Part shown: one piece after another, positions 32,395 through 41,044 of the stretch | Layout of the letters: every line of letters starts with the position of its first letter | Numbering within the stretch: the first letter of the stretch is position 1 | Origin: Paenibacillus sp. JDR-2 | GTDB taxonomy: Bacteria > Bacillota > Bacilli > Paenibacillales > Paenibacillaceae | NCBI RefSeq assembly: GCF_000023585.1 | Contig: NC_012914.1 | Span: forward strand, 3,502,001-3,566,000 | DNA: 64,000 nt | Reading direction: 5' to 3' | Translations under genes and position numbers: made by a program | The notes under the pieces: model-generated | Seen by the model: the letters and a program-made list of their open reading frames with translations, nothing else | Databases searched by the model: none | What the model was told of the DNA's origin: nothing

Positions 32395-35199
32395 ATGATT
32401 GCAAAAATCAACTTGGAAGGCATTTGGGAGCTTCAACTGGACGAAGAGAAAACAGGTTTGCAGGAGCCCTTTAACGATACCATTGCGTTACCCGGAACAA
32501 CCTCGTATGCAAGAAAAGGAAAGCGCAATCAAAGCGTAAATGTGGATTGCCTCACCGATGAGTATGCGTTTGAGGGCTGGGCTTGGTACTCCCGCAAATT
32601 CGATATTCCGGAAAGTCTTGCTATAGCCAGCGTTAAGCTGTACCTCGAGCGCACGCGTGTAACAACGGTCTGGATCGACGGGGAGGAGCTGGGGACTCAG
32701 AACAGCTTAAGCGCGCCGCATCAGTATGAATTAGTGAAGCCGCTGACGGAGGGCAGCCATACGATTACGGTCCGGGTGGATAATACGAGCTATCCGACCA
32801 AAGGCGGGCATATGACGTCGCGGGACACGCAGACCAACTGGAACGGGATAACGGGACGCATGGAACTGCAGTTTTACGGTGCGGCATTCCTGGTGGATGT
32901 TCGGACATATCCGAATGTTCAGGATCGGTCGCTAACCGTTAAGGCCACGCTGGTGGGAGCAGCAGCAGGGAGGGTCAGCGTCTCGGCGGTAAGCGCAAAC
33001 GGAACTAGCCGGCATGAAGTTGAAGCTAAAGTTTACGACGTCTCTGGCGGAGATTTCGAGCTTAGTTATCCGCTTGGGGAAGAAGCGCTCCTCTGGAGCG
33101 AATGGTCCCCGAATTTGTATAACCTGAAGCTCGGATTATTGCAGAATGACGGTACAACGGATGTGCATGAGTCAACCTTTGGCTTGCGGTCATTCCGAGC
33201 AGAGGGCAGCTCCTTTACGATTAACGGCGCAAAAACATTCTTGCGGGGCAAGCATGACGGTTTGATTTTCCCGTTGACCGGCTTTGCTCCAACAACGGTA
33301 GAGGAATGGCTGCAGGTGCTTAATACCGCAAAGTCTTACGGAATTAACCATTATCGGTTCCACACCGCCTGTCCGCCTGAAGCGGCTTTTGAAGCCGCGG
33401 ATTTGCTCGGTATTTACATGGAGCCTGAGCTGCCGTTCTGGGGCACCGTAACGGACGAGACATACGACAATCATAATGCGGAAGAACAGCAGTACCTGAT
33501 CGAAGAAGGCTACCGGATGCTGAAGGCGTTCGGCAATCATCCTTCCTTTGTCATGATGTCGCTAGGCAATGAGCTGTGGGGCAGCAAGGAACGCATTGAC
33601 GAAATTTTGAAAAATTACAAGGCGTTTGATAACCGACCGTTGTATACGCAAGGATCCAATAATTTTCAGTTTGTCCCCGTCATTCTGGAGCATGAAGATT
33701 TCTATTGCGGCGTGCGCTTCTCGCGCGATCGTCTGATCCGGGGATCTTACGCGATGTGCGATGCTCCGCAAGGACATATACAGCTTGGACCGGAAGGCAC
33801 GTTGTCCGATTATGATGATGCGATCCTGCCGCAAGCAGACAAGGGGAATACGGGGAAAGCCGCAGAACAAGGCGGCACCATCCAGATTCAATACGGAACG
33901 GAAACGAAAACCGTTGAAGCAGATGCTGCCGATAGTGAATTCGTGTCGCATATTCCGGTCGTCTCCCATGAAATTGGACAATACCAAACGTATCCAGACT
34001 TTAACGAGATTGGCAAATATACAGGTCCTCTCAAAGCACGTAACTTTGAGGTATTCAAGCGGCGGCTGGAAGAGAAGGGATTGGACCATCTCGCGGAAAA
34101 ATACCATTCTGCCTCCGGCCAGCTTGCTGTCGACAGCTATAAAGAAGAACTGGAAGCCGCGTTCCGTACAAAGCAGCTGGCTGGCTTCCAGCTTCTGGAC
34201 CTTCAGGATTTCAGCGGGCAAGGAACCGCGCTTGTTGGAGTGCTGGATGCGTTTATGGATTCCAAGGGGCTTGTATCGCCTGAGGAATGGCGGACCTTCT
34301 GTTCGGATGCGGTGCTTCTGGCACGGTTTGCGAAGTACAATTACAAAGCAAAGGAATCCTTCGAAGCTTCGATTCAGCTCCGTTACCTGAGGCCTGAACC
34401 GCTTGCAGGGTTCAAGCTGGAATGGGCGCTGGCCGCAGGGGAAACTCAACTGGCAAGCGGGGAAGCAATCGCTTCGGCAAATGCTTCAGGCGACTATGTG
34501 GACATTGGCCAAGTCTCGTTCAGCATGCCAGATGTACGGACGATGACGAAGGTATCTTTCCAGCTGCGCATTGCCGGCACCGACATTCGGAAATCTTATG
34601 ATCTGTGGATTTACCCGGACGGAATTAAAGCCGACAAGAGCGGATTAAACCTGTTCAACGGGCTGACCGCAGAAGCTGCCGCCCTGCTTGAGAAGGGTGA
34701 ACGCGTTGTCATCATGCCTAATCCGGAGCAACTGGTGAATGCCATTGAAGGAACTTATTGCGTGGACTTCTGGTGTTACCCGATGTTCCGTTCTATCTCG
34801 GAAAGCATGAACAAGCCGGTGCCGGTTGGCACAATGGGATTGCTTATCGATCAAGAGCATCCGCTGTTTAAGCTGTTCCCGTCCGAGATGCATTCCACGG
34901 AGCCGTGGCGTCAGATTGTGGAAAACTCCCGCTCCATCATTTTGGATGGCACGGACCGGACATTGCAGCCAATGGTTCAAACGATCGATAACTTCGAGCG
35001 CAACCATAAGCTTGGAATGGCGTTCGAATGCAAGGTTGGAGCGGGAAGCCTGCTTGTCTGCGCCGTGGATGCCGAGCTGGCTGGACAAACGCTGGAGGGA
35101 CGCCAGTTCCTGAACAGCCTGTACCATTACGCGAACTCCGAAGACTTTAAGCCGTCAGCAAGCCTCGAGTTGTCCAGACTGCGCGAGCTGCTGCGTTAA
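32395..35199 (+). CDS. glycoside hydrolase family 2 protein
   Basis: A 934-residue GH2 enzyme, cytosolic (no signal peptide). The sugar-binding jelly-roll is at about residues 10-170 (AFEGWAWYSRKFDIPE, RTRVTTVWIDGEELG), an immunoglobulin-like domain at 175-280 and a TIM barrel from about 285. The acid/base is E393 in LGNELWG and the likely nucleophile is E526 in VSHEIGQY. The C-terminal 300 residues form extra beta domains (LVGVLDAFMDSKGLVSPEEW at the junction). The insert before the nucleophile is larger than in LacZ-type enzymes, and the specificity (galactosidase, glucuronidase or mannosidase) cannot be fixed. GGAGG lies about 10 nt before the ATG at 32395; the frame is open for 93 nt further upstream without a ribosome site. 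Confidence 0.88.
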   Translation: MIAKINLEGIWELQLDEEKTGLQEPFNDTIALPGTTSYARKGKRNQSVNVDCLTDEYAFEGWAWYSRKFDIPESLAIASVKLYLERTRVTTVWIDGEELGTQNSLSAPHQYELVKPLTEGSHTITVRVDNTSYPTKGGHMTSRDTQTNWNGITGRMELQFYGAAFLVDVRTYPNVQDRSLTVKATLVGAAAGRVSVSAVSANGTSRHEVEAKVYDVSGGDFELSYPLGEEALLWSEWSPNLYNLKLGLLQNDGTTDVHESTFGLRSFRAEGSSFTINGAKTFLRGKHDGLIFPLTGFAPTTVEEWLQVLNTAKSYGINHYRFHTACPPEAAFEAADLLGIYMEPELPFWGTVTDETYDNHNAEEQQYLIEEGYRMLKAFGNHPSFVMMSLGNELWGSKERIDEILKNYKAFDNRPLYTQGSNNFQFVPVILEHEDFYCGVRFSRDRLIRGSYAMCDAPQGHIQLGPEGTLSDYDDAILPQADKGNTGKAAEQGGTIQIQYGTETKTVEADAADSEFVSHIPVVSHEIGQYQTYPDFNEIGKYTGPLKARNFEVFKRRLEEKGLDHLAEKYHSASGQLAVDSYKEELEAAFRTKQLAGFQLLDLQDFSGQGTALVGVLDAFMDSKGLVSPEEWRTFCSDAVLLARFAKYNYKAKESFEASIQLRYLRPEPLAGFKLEWALAAGETQLASGEAIASANASGDYVDIGQVSFSMPDVRTMTKVSFQLRIAGTDIRKSYDLWIYPDGIKADKSGLNLFNGLTAEAAALLEKGERVVIMPNPEQLVNAIEGTYCVDFWCYPMFRSISESMNKPVPVGTMGLLIDQEHPLFKLFPSEMHSTEPWRQIVENSRSIILDGTDRTLQPMVQTIDNFERNHKLGMAFECKVGAGSLLVCAVDAELAGQTLEGRQFLNSLYHYANSEDFKPSASLELSRLRELLR

Positions 35200-35217
35200 A
35201 AAGAATAATAAACATAC

Positions 35218-35256
35218 AAATACGCCTGCTTCGGTTATGCCGAGGCAGGCGTATTT
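35218..35256 (+). terminator. hairpin terminator after the GH2 gene
   Basis: AAATACGCCTGC (35218-35229) pairs with GCAGGCGTATTT (35244-35255), with TCGG/CCGA continuing the stem inside. The T-tract is short, so efficiency may be moderate. Confidence 0.7.
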
Positions 35257-35349
35257 GTGCTGGCAGGTTCTAAGAATGTTAGAACTGATAGAGCAAGGAC
35301 ATAAGGATTAATATTTTAATTAGATGCAGGAGAAAGGAATGAGCAGACG

Positions 35350-35784
35350 ATGAGCAGAAATGTAATCACAGCCCTGTTTGGGCTTGTTGCCGTGTTATGG
35401 ACGTTAGGTTTCATTGTAATCCACCCCTATTCAACTTCTGCTACGAACGATATTTACTTAATCCCTGAAGGGTATGAAGGCGATATTCGAGTTAATTACA
35501 ACGTTCAAGGCGCACCGGCACTACTGAAGGAAGGGGAATATGATGTTATCCCGGTTGGGGAAGACGGAATCTATAATACCTCCAAGGCCGAAATGGAATA
35601 CGGAATAGTGACAGATCTCTATTTCTATGTGAACGCAGCCGGAGATTGTACTCCGGTTGATAAGCTTTGCGTGTGTGTCAAAGGTAATGGGTCTTCCGAA
35701 ATCGGTTCTAGACATACGGATCTATCCATAACCCGGACGAAATGCGGAGAGGATTACATGGTGTGGGGCAGGCAACCCCGGTAG
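35350..35784 (+). CDS. membrane-anchored hypothetical protein (DUF6843-like)
   Basis: A 144-residue protein with an N-terminal membrane anchor or uncleaved signal (VITALFGLVAVLWTLGFIVI), followed by an extracellular domain. The segment IYLIPEGYEGDIRVNYNV at about residues 36-53 is the signature of a small family I associate with DUF6843. Three Cys close to the C-terminus (DCTPVDKLCVCV and a later TKCGED) could form disulphides. It lies 134 bp upstream of the PrsW-toxin gene in the same direction; a functional link is possible but unproved. Confidence 0.65.
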   Translation: MSRNVITALFGLVAVLWTLGFIVIHPYSTSATNDIYLIPEGYEGDIRVNYNVQGAPALLKEGEYDVIPVGEDGIYNTSKAEMEYGIVTDLYFYVNAAGDCTPVDKLCVCVKGNGSSEIGSRHTDLSITRTKCGEDYMVWGRQPR

Positions 35785-35917
35785 CGATACTTTAAAATTG
35801 GGAATAAAGTCCAGTTTTTATTAATCTCTTCTTATTCATGATTCATGGACCGGATTATCGAGTATGATTTGGAAAGAGGATCAGCCGGCTTTCTTGGGGA
35901 AGGCCGGGTAAGGAGGG

Positions 35918-38062
35918 ATGGATACGGATACGATATGGCGGATCCGAAGCGTGGTTAGAGATTATGCGGAAGCGGTATACCAATTCATCCGGGAAATACC
36001 TAAAAGATATGCCTGGCTGACAACGGTCTATGCGGTCTGGTGCTGGATATCGCTGCTGCTGTTTATCGCGGGATTATTCCTGTATCGCGATTCGCGTACG
36101 ATGCTGGTTCAGTATTTATGGTCATTTTACGTCATGCTGCAGTTCTGGCTGTTATGCCGCAGCAAGACCTTTACGTGGAAGAAGACGGCCCTGTTTATGC
36201 TGCTTGGAATTTTCCTCGTTATCCCGGTTACGGCCTGGACATTGATGGGCGTGCATGGTCTGGTCGGAGGCCGGACATCGGATACCTGGTCTCAAGCGGT
36301 TATTACTCCCATTGTGGAGGAGATATGGAAGCTGCTTCCTCTAGGCTTGTATTTATTGTTCTCGCGGCGGGCATCCGCGATGAGTCTGAGCGATTACATC
36401 CTAGCTGGAGCAGCATCAGGAGTAGGCTTTCAATTGATGGAGGAACTAAGCCGAAGATGGCTAAATTCCGGGATCATCGGAAGGACATACGGGTACAGCA
36501 CAACGATGTTAGGCGGCGAGACCATCCACTGGGATATCTGGACGTTGTTCCCCGGCCGATTCGAGGAAAGCATTTTTCCGACCATCATGACCGTCAGTCA
36601 TCCTGTACATACGGCAATGGTTGCATTAGGGCTGGGGCTTGCGGTACGATACCGCAAACGGCTGACCCATTGGATTTTTACTCTGCCCGCGATGCTGCTG
36701 GCGTGGTCCATTCTGGACCACGCCGCCTATAACGGGCAAAATTCTTTGCCGGAATGGTTCATGACGGTAAGCAAGTGGACCGGCAGCGGCTATCATACGA
36801 AAAATACTTTTCTGCTGATGCTGTTATTGGGCATTATTCTGGATTACATCGCGCTTAACCGCGTAAGAAGTCAGCTCCCGATGCTGGCACGCGAACGGTT
36901 CCTTGACCCCCTTAGCGAGATCATTCAAATGTGGGGAGCTTTTTTCCTAAAGAGGGAAAGTTTCTCCACTGTCATAGCTTTGGCGAGGGAACGGCGGGAG
37001 ATGGGCTTTTCGTTGCTGTATGGGAATGACGAAGCGGTATCCGTTCAAGAGGAATTGCGCGCAAGGATGCAGCACCATTACCGGGTGGCGGCAGGACTTG
37101 CCTTGCTATTGTTAGGCGCGGGTATTCTGGCAGGTTTTACTGTTTATTGGCAGGGACATATGCAGGTTGAACCCTCTGCATGCTTCTCCTGTATGTTCGA
37201 CTCGCTTCAGAATTGGTGGGACCGTCTCAGCTTTAGAGAAAAAGGAGCTATTCTGCTAGGAGCTTTTTCTCTAGCTCTGCTGTTTGTTGGCTTCTGGCCG
37301 GCGCTTGGCTTTGCCTTTACCGCGATTAGTATTCCTGCCAGCGGTCATGAAATAGCGAAGGACATTCGAGATCCGAAGCGGCTGCTTACTCCCGAGAATG
37401 CCGCTGCTACGCTGCTTGCGCTGGCTCTCAGCCGCGTGCCGTTTGGGCGATTGGCCAAAAAAGGCGGCGAGCGTCTTCAGAAATGGCTCGAGAAGCTGCT
37501 AAAGCGTAAGGGTAAGGCTGAACCGGACATCCCGCGTAAACAGCCGGACGTTGACGGGCCGAAAGAGAAAAGCGATAGCGGCAAACCGGAGGAGAAGGAG
37601 CCTTCCAAGAGCCCGGAAGGTGAAGATTATGTTCACTGGAGCAAGGCCAAATACAAAGGCGTTGAGCTGTATGACAGCCGCAACGGAGCTTTGGGCGAGT
37701 TTGACGGCATCGACGTTGAGAACGGTATTTTCTATGAAGCCAAATCAGCCGAAGGCTTGAACCGCATTCATCCCAAAACCGGCAGACCGCAGCAGACGCC
37801 GCAGCAGTTCACGGATAAACAGCTCTACCAAAAGACAAAAACCCGAATTAACAATTTGATGCAAAAAGCGGTAGGCACGCGTACGACGCCGGACGGGACA
37901 TCCGATATTCCCAACCTGGAAGATATTAAAAGCATTCGCCGCTTTCAGTTTCAGCTTGACGGAGACTCGCCGGAGCTGCGCGCCGCCGCGGAAAACAGCT
38001 TGAACCGGCTGCGTCAGGAGTTTCCCGATTACACATTCTCAATCAGATTTGGAGTGAAATAG
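35918..38062 (+). CDS. PrsW-like intramembrane protease fused to a C-terminal nuclease-like toxin domain
   Basis: A 714-residue protein. Residues 35-320 form an eight- to nine-helix PrsW/CPBP-type membrane protease with all expected catalytic positions: E134-E135-x-x-K138 (VEEIWK), F171-x-x-x-E175 (FQLME), H228 (SHPVH) and H268 (LDHAA). Two more hydrophobic segments lie at 385-405 and 435-465. A low-complexity Lys/Pro/Glu/Ser linker (about 530-570) leads to a soluble domain starting at DYVHWSKAKYKGVELYD. That domain has E594, D599 and E607-A-K609, the order of a PD-(D/E)XK nuclease. The layout fits a polymorphic toxin, where PrsW-type domains have been proposed to aid export or release. A small gene starts 2 bp downstream. 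TAAGGAGGG precedes the ATG. Confidence 0.82.
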   Translation: MDTDTIWRIRSVVRDYAEAVYQFIREIPKRYAWLTTVYAVWCWISLLLFIAGLFLYRDSRTMLVQYLWSFYVMLQFWLLCRSKTFTWKKTALFMLLGIFLVIPVTAWTLMGVHGLVGGRTSDTWSQAVITPIVEEIWKLLPLGLYLLFSRRASAMSLSDYILAGAASGVGFQLMEELSRRWLNSGIIGRTYGYSTTMLGGETIHWDIWTLFPGRFEESIFPTIMTVSHPVHTAMVALGLGLAVRYRKRLTHWIFTLPAMLLAWSILDHAAYNGQNSLPEWFMTVSKWTGSGYHTKNTFLLMLLLGIILDYIALNRVRSQLPMLARERFLDPLSEIIQMWGAFFLKRESFSTVIALARERREMGFSLLYGNDEAVSVQEELRARMQHHYRVAAGLALLLLGAGILAGFTVYWQGHMQVEPSACFSCMFDSLQNWWDRLSFREKGAILLGAFSLALLFVGFWPALGFAFTAISIPASGHEIAKDIRDPKRLLTPENAAATLLALALSRVPFGRLAKKGGERLQKWLEKLLKRKGKAEPDIPRKQPDVDGPKEKSDSGKPEEKEPSKSPEGEDYVHWSKAKYKGVELYDSRNGALGEFDGIDVENGIFYEAKSAEGLNRIHPKTGRPQQTPQQFTDKQLYQKTKTRINNLMQKAVGTRTTPDGTSDIPNLEDIKSIRRFQFQLDGDSPELRAAAENSLNRLRQEFPDYTFSIRFGVK

Positions 38063-38064
38063 AC

Positions 38065-38394
38065 ATGTCGATCAGCGCATTTATACTCGATCCTGAAGAT
38101 GAGTTCGAACGTGCATTTATGCTGCCGGTTGCTACGGAAGCATTCTATAAGCAGTACTGGGAGCCTGCAACCGAGGAACTGGGGCTTCAATGGACGCCGT
38201 TATTCCAAGGCGGAACGGATGTGGAGCATGAAGATGTTCCCCTCATCCTGGAGGAGATCGGTAAACTGAAGGAATGGGTGACCGCCAGAATGGACGGAGA
38301 AGCACAGGAGCATATGCTGCGGAGACTGAAGCTGCTCGAAACGGGACTGCCAAGTGCTTTTCGACGAGGAGACACGGTTGTGCATATCGGTTAA
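38065..38394 (+). CDS. putative immunity protein of the PrsW-nuclease toxin
   Basis: A 109-residue acidic soluble protein starting 2 bp after the toxin stop; its ribosome site GGAGTG lies inside the toxin's last codons, so translation is coupled. Sequence blocks are FERAFMLPVATEAFYKQYW, QWTPLFQGGTDVEHEDVPLILEEI and LKLLETGLP. I do not recognise the family; small acidic proteins directly 3' of a toxin are typical immunity genes. The role is inferred from position and charge. Confidence 0.65.
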   Translation: MSISAFILDPEDEFERAFMLPVATEAFYKQYWEPATEELGLQWTPLFQGGTDVEHEDVPLILEEIGKLKEWVTARMDGEAQEHMLRRLKLLETGLPSAFRRGDTVVHIG

Positions 38395-38411
38395 TGCGAG
38401 AGGGAGAAGTT

Positions 38412-38477
38412 ATGGATTTTCTGAAGGATAACCGGACACGGATCACGAACGGGAAATCATTGATAGACGGGCTCTGA
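38412..38477 (+). CDS. 21-residue open frame behind the immunity gene, possibly a remnant
   Basis: A short frame MDFLKDNRTRITNGKSLIDGL starts 17 bp after the immunity gene with a good AGAGGGAG site 5-6 nt upstream. It could be a real mini-gene or the 5' stub of a second immunity gene lost by deletion. Nothing downstream continues it. Confidence 0.3.
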   Translation: MDFLKDNRTRITNGKSLIDGL

Positions 38478-38566
38478 AAAGTTGATTGTTGTAGAATTAG
38501 ATTGGAAAATAGATGAAATTATTGTTATAGTACTATTAATTGTCATTTTCATAGAGGAGGTAAGCG

Positions 38567-39028
38567 ATGAGATTAGCGGAAGCGCTTGTCCTGCGGGCGG
38601 ACTGCCAGCGGAAAGTGGCGCAGATTAAGCAACGATTGGAAAGAGTCATAAAGGTTCAAGAAGGCGAGAGTCCTGCGGAATCACCTGCGGAGCTGCTGAA
38701 CGAGCTGAAGAAGACGCTCGAAGAGCTAGCTGTCTGGGTGAAGAAGATCAATAAGACTAACTCTTTAAGCGCTTTTGATGCAAACACAACATTGGCAGAA
38801 GCATTGGCCGAACGCGATCGCATCATGCAGCATCGCAATATTCTAAATGAACTGCTCAGTACGGCTTCCATTCGGCAGGAACGCTATTCGAGGCAAGAAG
38901 TAAAGTATTATACGACGGTTGAGATTACCGAGCTCCAGAGTGAGGTTGACGATCTGTCGAGGAAATACAGGGAATTGGACTTTAAAATTCAAGAGAAAAA
39001 TTGGAGCACGGATTTACTCGAAAACTAA
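38567..39028 (+). CDS. DIP1984 family protein
   Basis: A 153-residue helical, probably coiled-coil cytosolic protein. It matches the DIP1984 (sometimes labelled septicolysin) family throughout: MRLAEALVLRADCQRKVAQI at the start, KVQEGESPAESPAELLNEL near residue 28, ALAERDRIMQHRNILNEL in the middle and SRKYRELDFKIQEKNW at the end. No enzymatic role is established for the family. GAGGAGG precedes the ATG. It has its own upstream gap of about 90 bp with a possible -10 (TATAGT near 38526). Confidence 0.88.
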   Translation: MRLAEALVLRADCQRKVAQIKQRLERVIKVQEGESPAESPAELLNELKKTLEELAVWVKKINKTNSLSAFDANTTLAEALAERDRIMQHRNILNELLSTASIRQERYSRQEVKYYTTVEITELQSEVDDLSRKYRELDFKIQEKNWSTDLLEN

Positions 39029-39035
39029 TCAAGTC

Positions 39036-39190
39036 GGTAACCGAAATCATACAGGCGAGTGCAACCCGCCAACGGGTAGTTGGACCTCCGATGCAGGTGC
39101 TGGGCCATGCCTGCAAAACTTCATGATTTAGCCCGATATTGTAACAAGAGTGCGCGTAAGCACGCAACTAGGCCGTATTTTTTTAATTGT
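39036..39190 (+). ncRNA. possible structured RNA or relic in a gene-free stretch
   Basis: This gene-free segment holds several local hairpins: CCCG/CGGG followed by GTAGTTG near 39066-39084, TGCAGG/CCTGCA at 39092-39116 and GTGC/GCAC near 39150-39163, then a run of seven T residues near 39180. No promoter is evident. The hairpin followed by GTAGTTG loosely recalls right ends of IS200/IS605 elements; no transposase is present. The rest of the gap to 39426 is AT-rich apart from a terminator. Confidence 0.25.
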
Positions 39191-39257
39191 AACTACCATG
39201 TACTGATGTATGAGCTCGGTGAGGGTGGGTTCGGGGGCTTAATTAGAAGAACAAGAA

Positions 39258-39291
39258 AGACAGTCGGCGGATGCCGACTGTCTCTTTTTTT
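39258..39291 (+). terminator. Rho-independent terminator downstream of the structured segment
   Basis: AGACAGTCGGC (39258-39268) and GCCGACTGTCT (39273-39283), an 11-bp perfect stem with a 4-nt loop, followed by CTTTTTTT. It lies 230 bp after the DIP1984 gene, which suggests that the intervening segment is transcribed. Confidence 0.88.
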
Positions 39292-39426
39292 GTTTTATGA
39301 GATCACCTAAAAATGCCATGGATACATAATACAATACATAATTTTTCAACATAAGTCTATTACTTTTTTGGCATTAATTGTATCGTATTAAAGCGGCCGC
39401 AATAAATGAAAGGGAGGAAGCCCTGC

Positions 39427-39903
39427 ATGATTACGCTTCAAAAAATTACGTTGGATAACCGTCGTGACATCTTTAATCTGGAGGTATCCGGTGATCAAAA
39501 ACGTTATGTTGCTTCGAATCTCTCAAGCGTAGCTTCTTGTTATGTACTTGCTACCAATGGGGGAGCTCCGTTTCCGTTTGCTATTTATGCGGATGAGCAG
39601 CCTGTGGGATTCGTCATGATTACGTATAAAATAACCAGCTACGATCTTCCGTCATTTGCGGAAGACAGCTATTGCATCTTGCGTCTGATGATCGACGCGA
39701 AGCATCAAAACAAAGGGTACGGAAGGGAAGCCATGGCGAAAATATTGGCGTTTATCCGCACCTTCCCGGCAGGACCAGCCCGTTATTGCTGGATTCCGTA
39801 TAAAAAGGAAAATACGCCAGCCAGGAAGCTTTATGAAAGCTTTGGCTTTCGCGACAGCGAAGAGGTCCTTCATGACGAGGAGATAACCGTTTTACGGCTC
39901 TAA
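39427..39903 (+). CDS. GNAT family N-acetyltransferase (PaiA/BltD-like)
   Basis: A 158-residue acetyltransferase resembling spermidine/spermine N-acetyltransferases. Motif A is LRLMIDAKHQNKGYGREAM with the NKGYG loop, followed by YKKENTPARKLYESFGFRDSEE (motif B and C-terminal strand). The ATG at 39427 has GGGAGG 10 nt upstream. It precedes the phosphotransferase gene by 17 bp, so the two likely share a transcript. Substrate could be a polyamine or an antibiotic amine. Confidence 0.88.
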   Translation: MITLQKITLDNRRDIFNLEVSGDQKRYVASNLSSVASCYVLATNGGAPFPFAIYADEQPVGFVMITYKITSYDLPSFAEDSYCILRLMIDAKHQNKGYGREAMAKILAFIRTFPAGPARYCWIPYKKENTPARKLYESFGFRDSEEVLHDEEITVLRL

Positions 39904-39920
39904 AGGAGGAGGAAGCTCTC

Positions 39921-40892
39921 ATGGATGACAAGAGGTATCTGGAAGAGGCTTTGCGAGCCTACTCGTTTGAAGAACCGGCGATTGAGTTCATCCGTCATAA
40001 CGAGAATATGACTTACAAGATCACGAATAAGAGTGAAAGTTATTTGCTGAGAATGCACAAGCCGATCGCCCGCAATATGGAAGGGGTCCAGACCACACCG
40101 GAAGCAATCCGCTCTGAATTGGATTTTCTGCTGGCTTGGTCTGCTCATTCCGAACTGCCTGTTCAGACTCCTGTTGCCAATAGTGATGGGGAACTGGTCT
40201 CTATGATACGGATCGGCCAAGAAGAGCGCCCCTGTACCGTCTTGGAATGGATTGTTGGCGATGTCTTGTCAAAGCAAGATATGAACTGCGAGGAAGAAGC
40301 CCGTACCCTGGGTACTCGAATCGCGAAGCTCCATCAATTCTCGCAAAGCTATGAGAAGGGACCGGCTTGTATCCGGCCGGAATATGGAACGGAATGGATT
40401 CATTCCATGATCTATAAATTGCGGCGCGGAGAAGAGTACGGGATTCTCTCCGGCAAAGATTATCAAATTCTCGAACGGACGATGGGGATGATGATTGAAT
40501 GGATGACTTCATGGGAATCAACCACTGAAACCTGGGGGTTCATTCATGCGGATATCAACTACAGCAACTTGATACGTTCTCCCAAAGGAATTTCAATGAT
40601 TGATTTTGGTTTGTCGGGATACGGGTATTATGCGATGGATCTCGCAATGGGCGCTTTACTCGTTGAGAGCAAGCATAGGGATGCCTTTCTCGCCGGCTAC
40701 GGCAGCTGCGTGACAGGAAGCATGGATCTCGCTCAGCTAGAAGCTTTTATGTTTCTTGCGATCGTTGGCTACTACACCTTTGTATTAAGCCAGCCCGATA
40801 AGTTAAGTTGGATTGAAGATCATATTTCCGGGCTAATTAATCATATCTGTCTGCCGTTGCTAAGCGGTCAAAGAGTGTTCTACACGATCTAA
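39921..40892 (+). CDS. aminoglycoside/choline kinase-like phosphotransferase
   Basis: A 323-residue APH-fold kinase. Landmarks are the nucleotide-binding strand YKITNKSESYLLRMHKP, the hinge CTVLEWIVGD, the catalytic loop GFIHADINYSNLI (H-x-D-x5-N) and the metal-binding MIDFGLSGYG. APH-fold proteins phosphorylate small alcohols, homoserine, fructosamines or antibiotics; the sequence does not decide. GGAGGAGG precedes the ATG. Second gene of a pair with an acetyltransferase, a combination seen in drug- or metabolite-modifying units. Confidence 0.88.
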   Translation: MDDKRYLEEALRAYSFEEPAIEFIRHNENMTYKITNKSESYLLRMHKPIARNMEGVQTTPEAIRSELDFLLAWSAHSELPVQTPVANSDGELVSMIRIGQEERPCTVLEWIVGDVLSKQDMNCEEEARTLGTRIAKLHQFSQSYEKGPACIRPEYGTEWIHSMIYKLRRGEEYGILSGKDYQILERTMGMMIEWMTSWESTTETWGFIHADINYSNLIRSPKGISMIDFGLSGYGYYAMDLAMGALLVESKHRDAFLAGYGSCVTGSMDLAQLEAFMFLAIVGYYTFVLSQPDKLSWIEDHISGLINHICLPLLSGQRVFYTI

Positions 40893-40912
40893 AATGAAGA
40901 TTACTGATGGGA

Positions 40913-40943
40913 AAAGCTGTCGAAGCCGATTTCGGCAGCTTTC
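40913..40943 (+). terminator. hairpin terminator after the phosphotransferase gene
   Basis: AAGCTGTCGAA and TTCGGCAGCTT form a near-perfect 11-bp stem; the T-tract is short. Confidence 0.6.
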
Positions 40944-41044
40944 AATTAAAGGTACAGCATAGCTATAGATGATTTTTACCAATCAGTATTTGGCTATAAA
41001 TGGTAGACTATTAAGGAGAATGTAAACCTAGGAGCGGATTTATT

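Noticed and set aside
33562..34449. 295-codon minus-strand frame
   Set aside because: Antisense shadow of the GH2 gene; composition follows the codon bias of the real strand.
35887..35908. CCGGC..GCCGG hairpin just before the PrsW-toxin gene
   Set aside because: It ends before the ribosome site and would not hide it; no T-tract for termination.
36040..36732. 230-codon plus-strand frame overlapping the PrsW-toxin gene
   Set aside because: Out-of-frame overlap within a gene whose catalytic motifs are all in the other frame.
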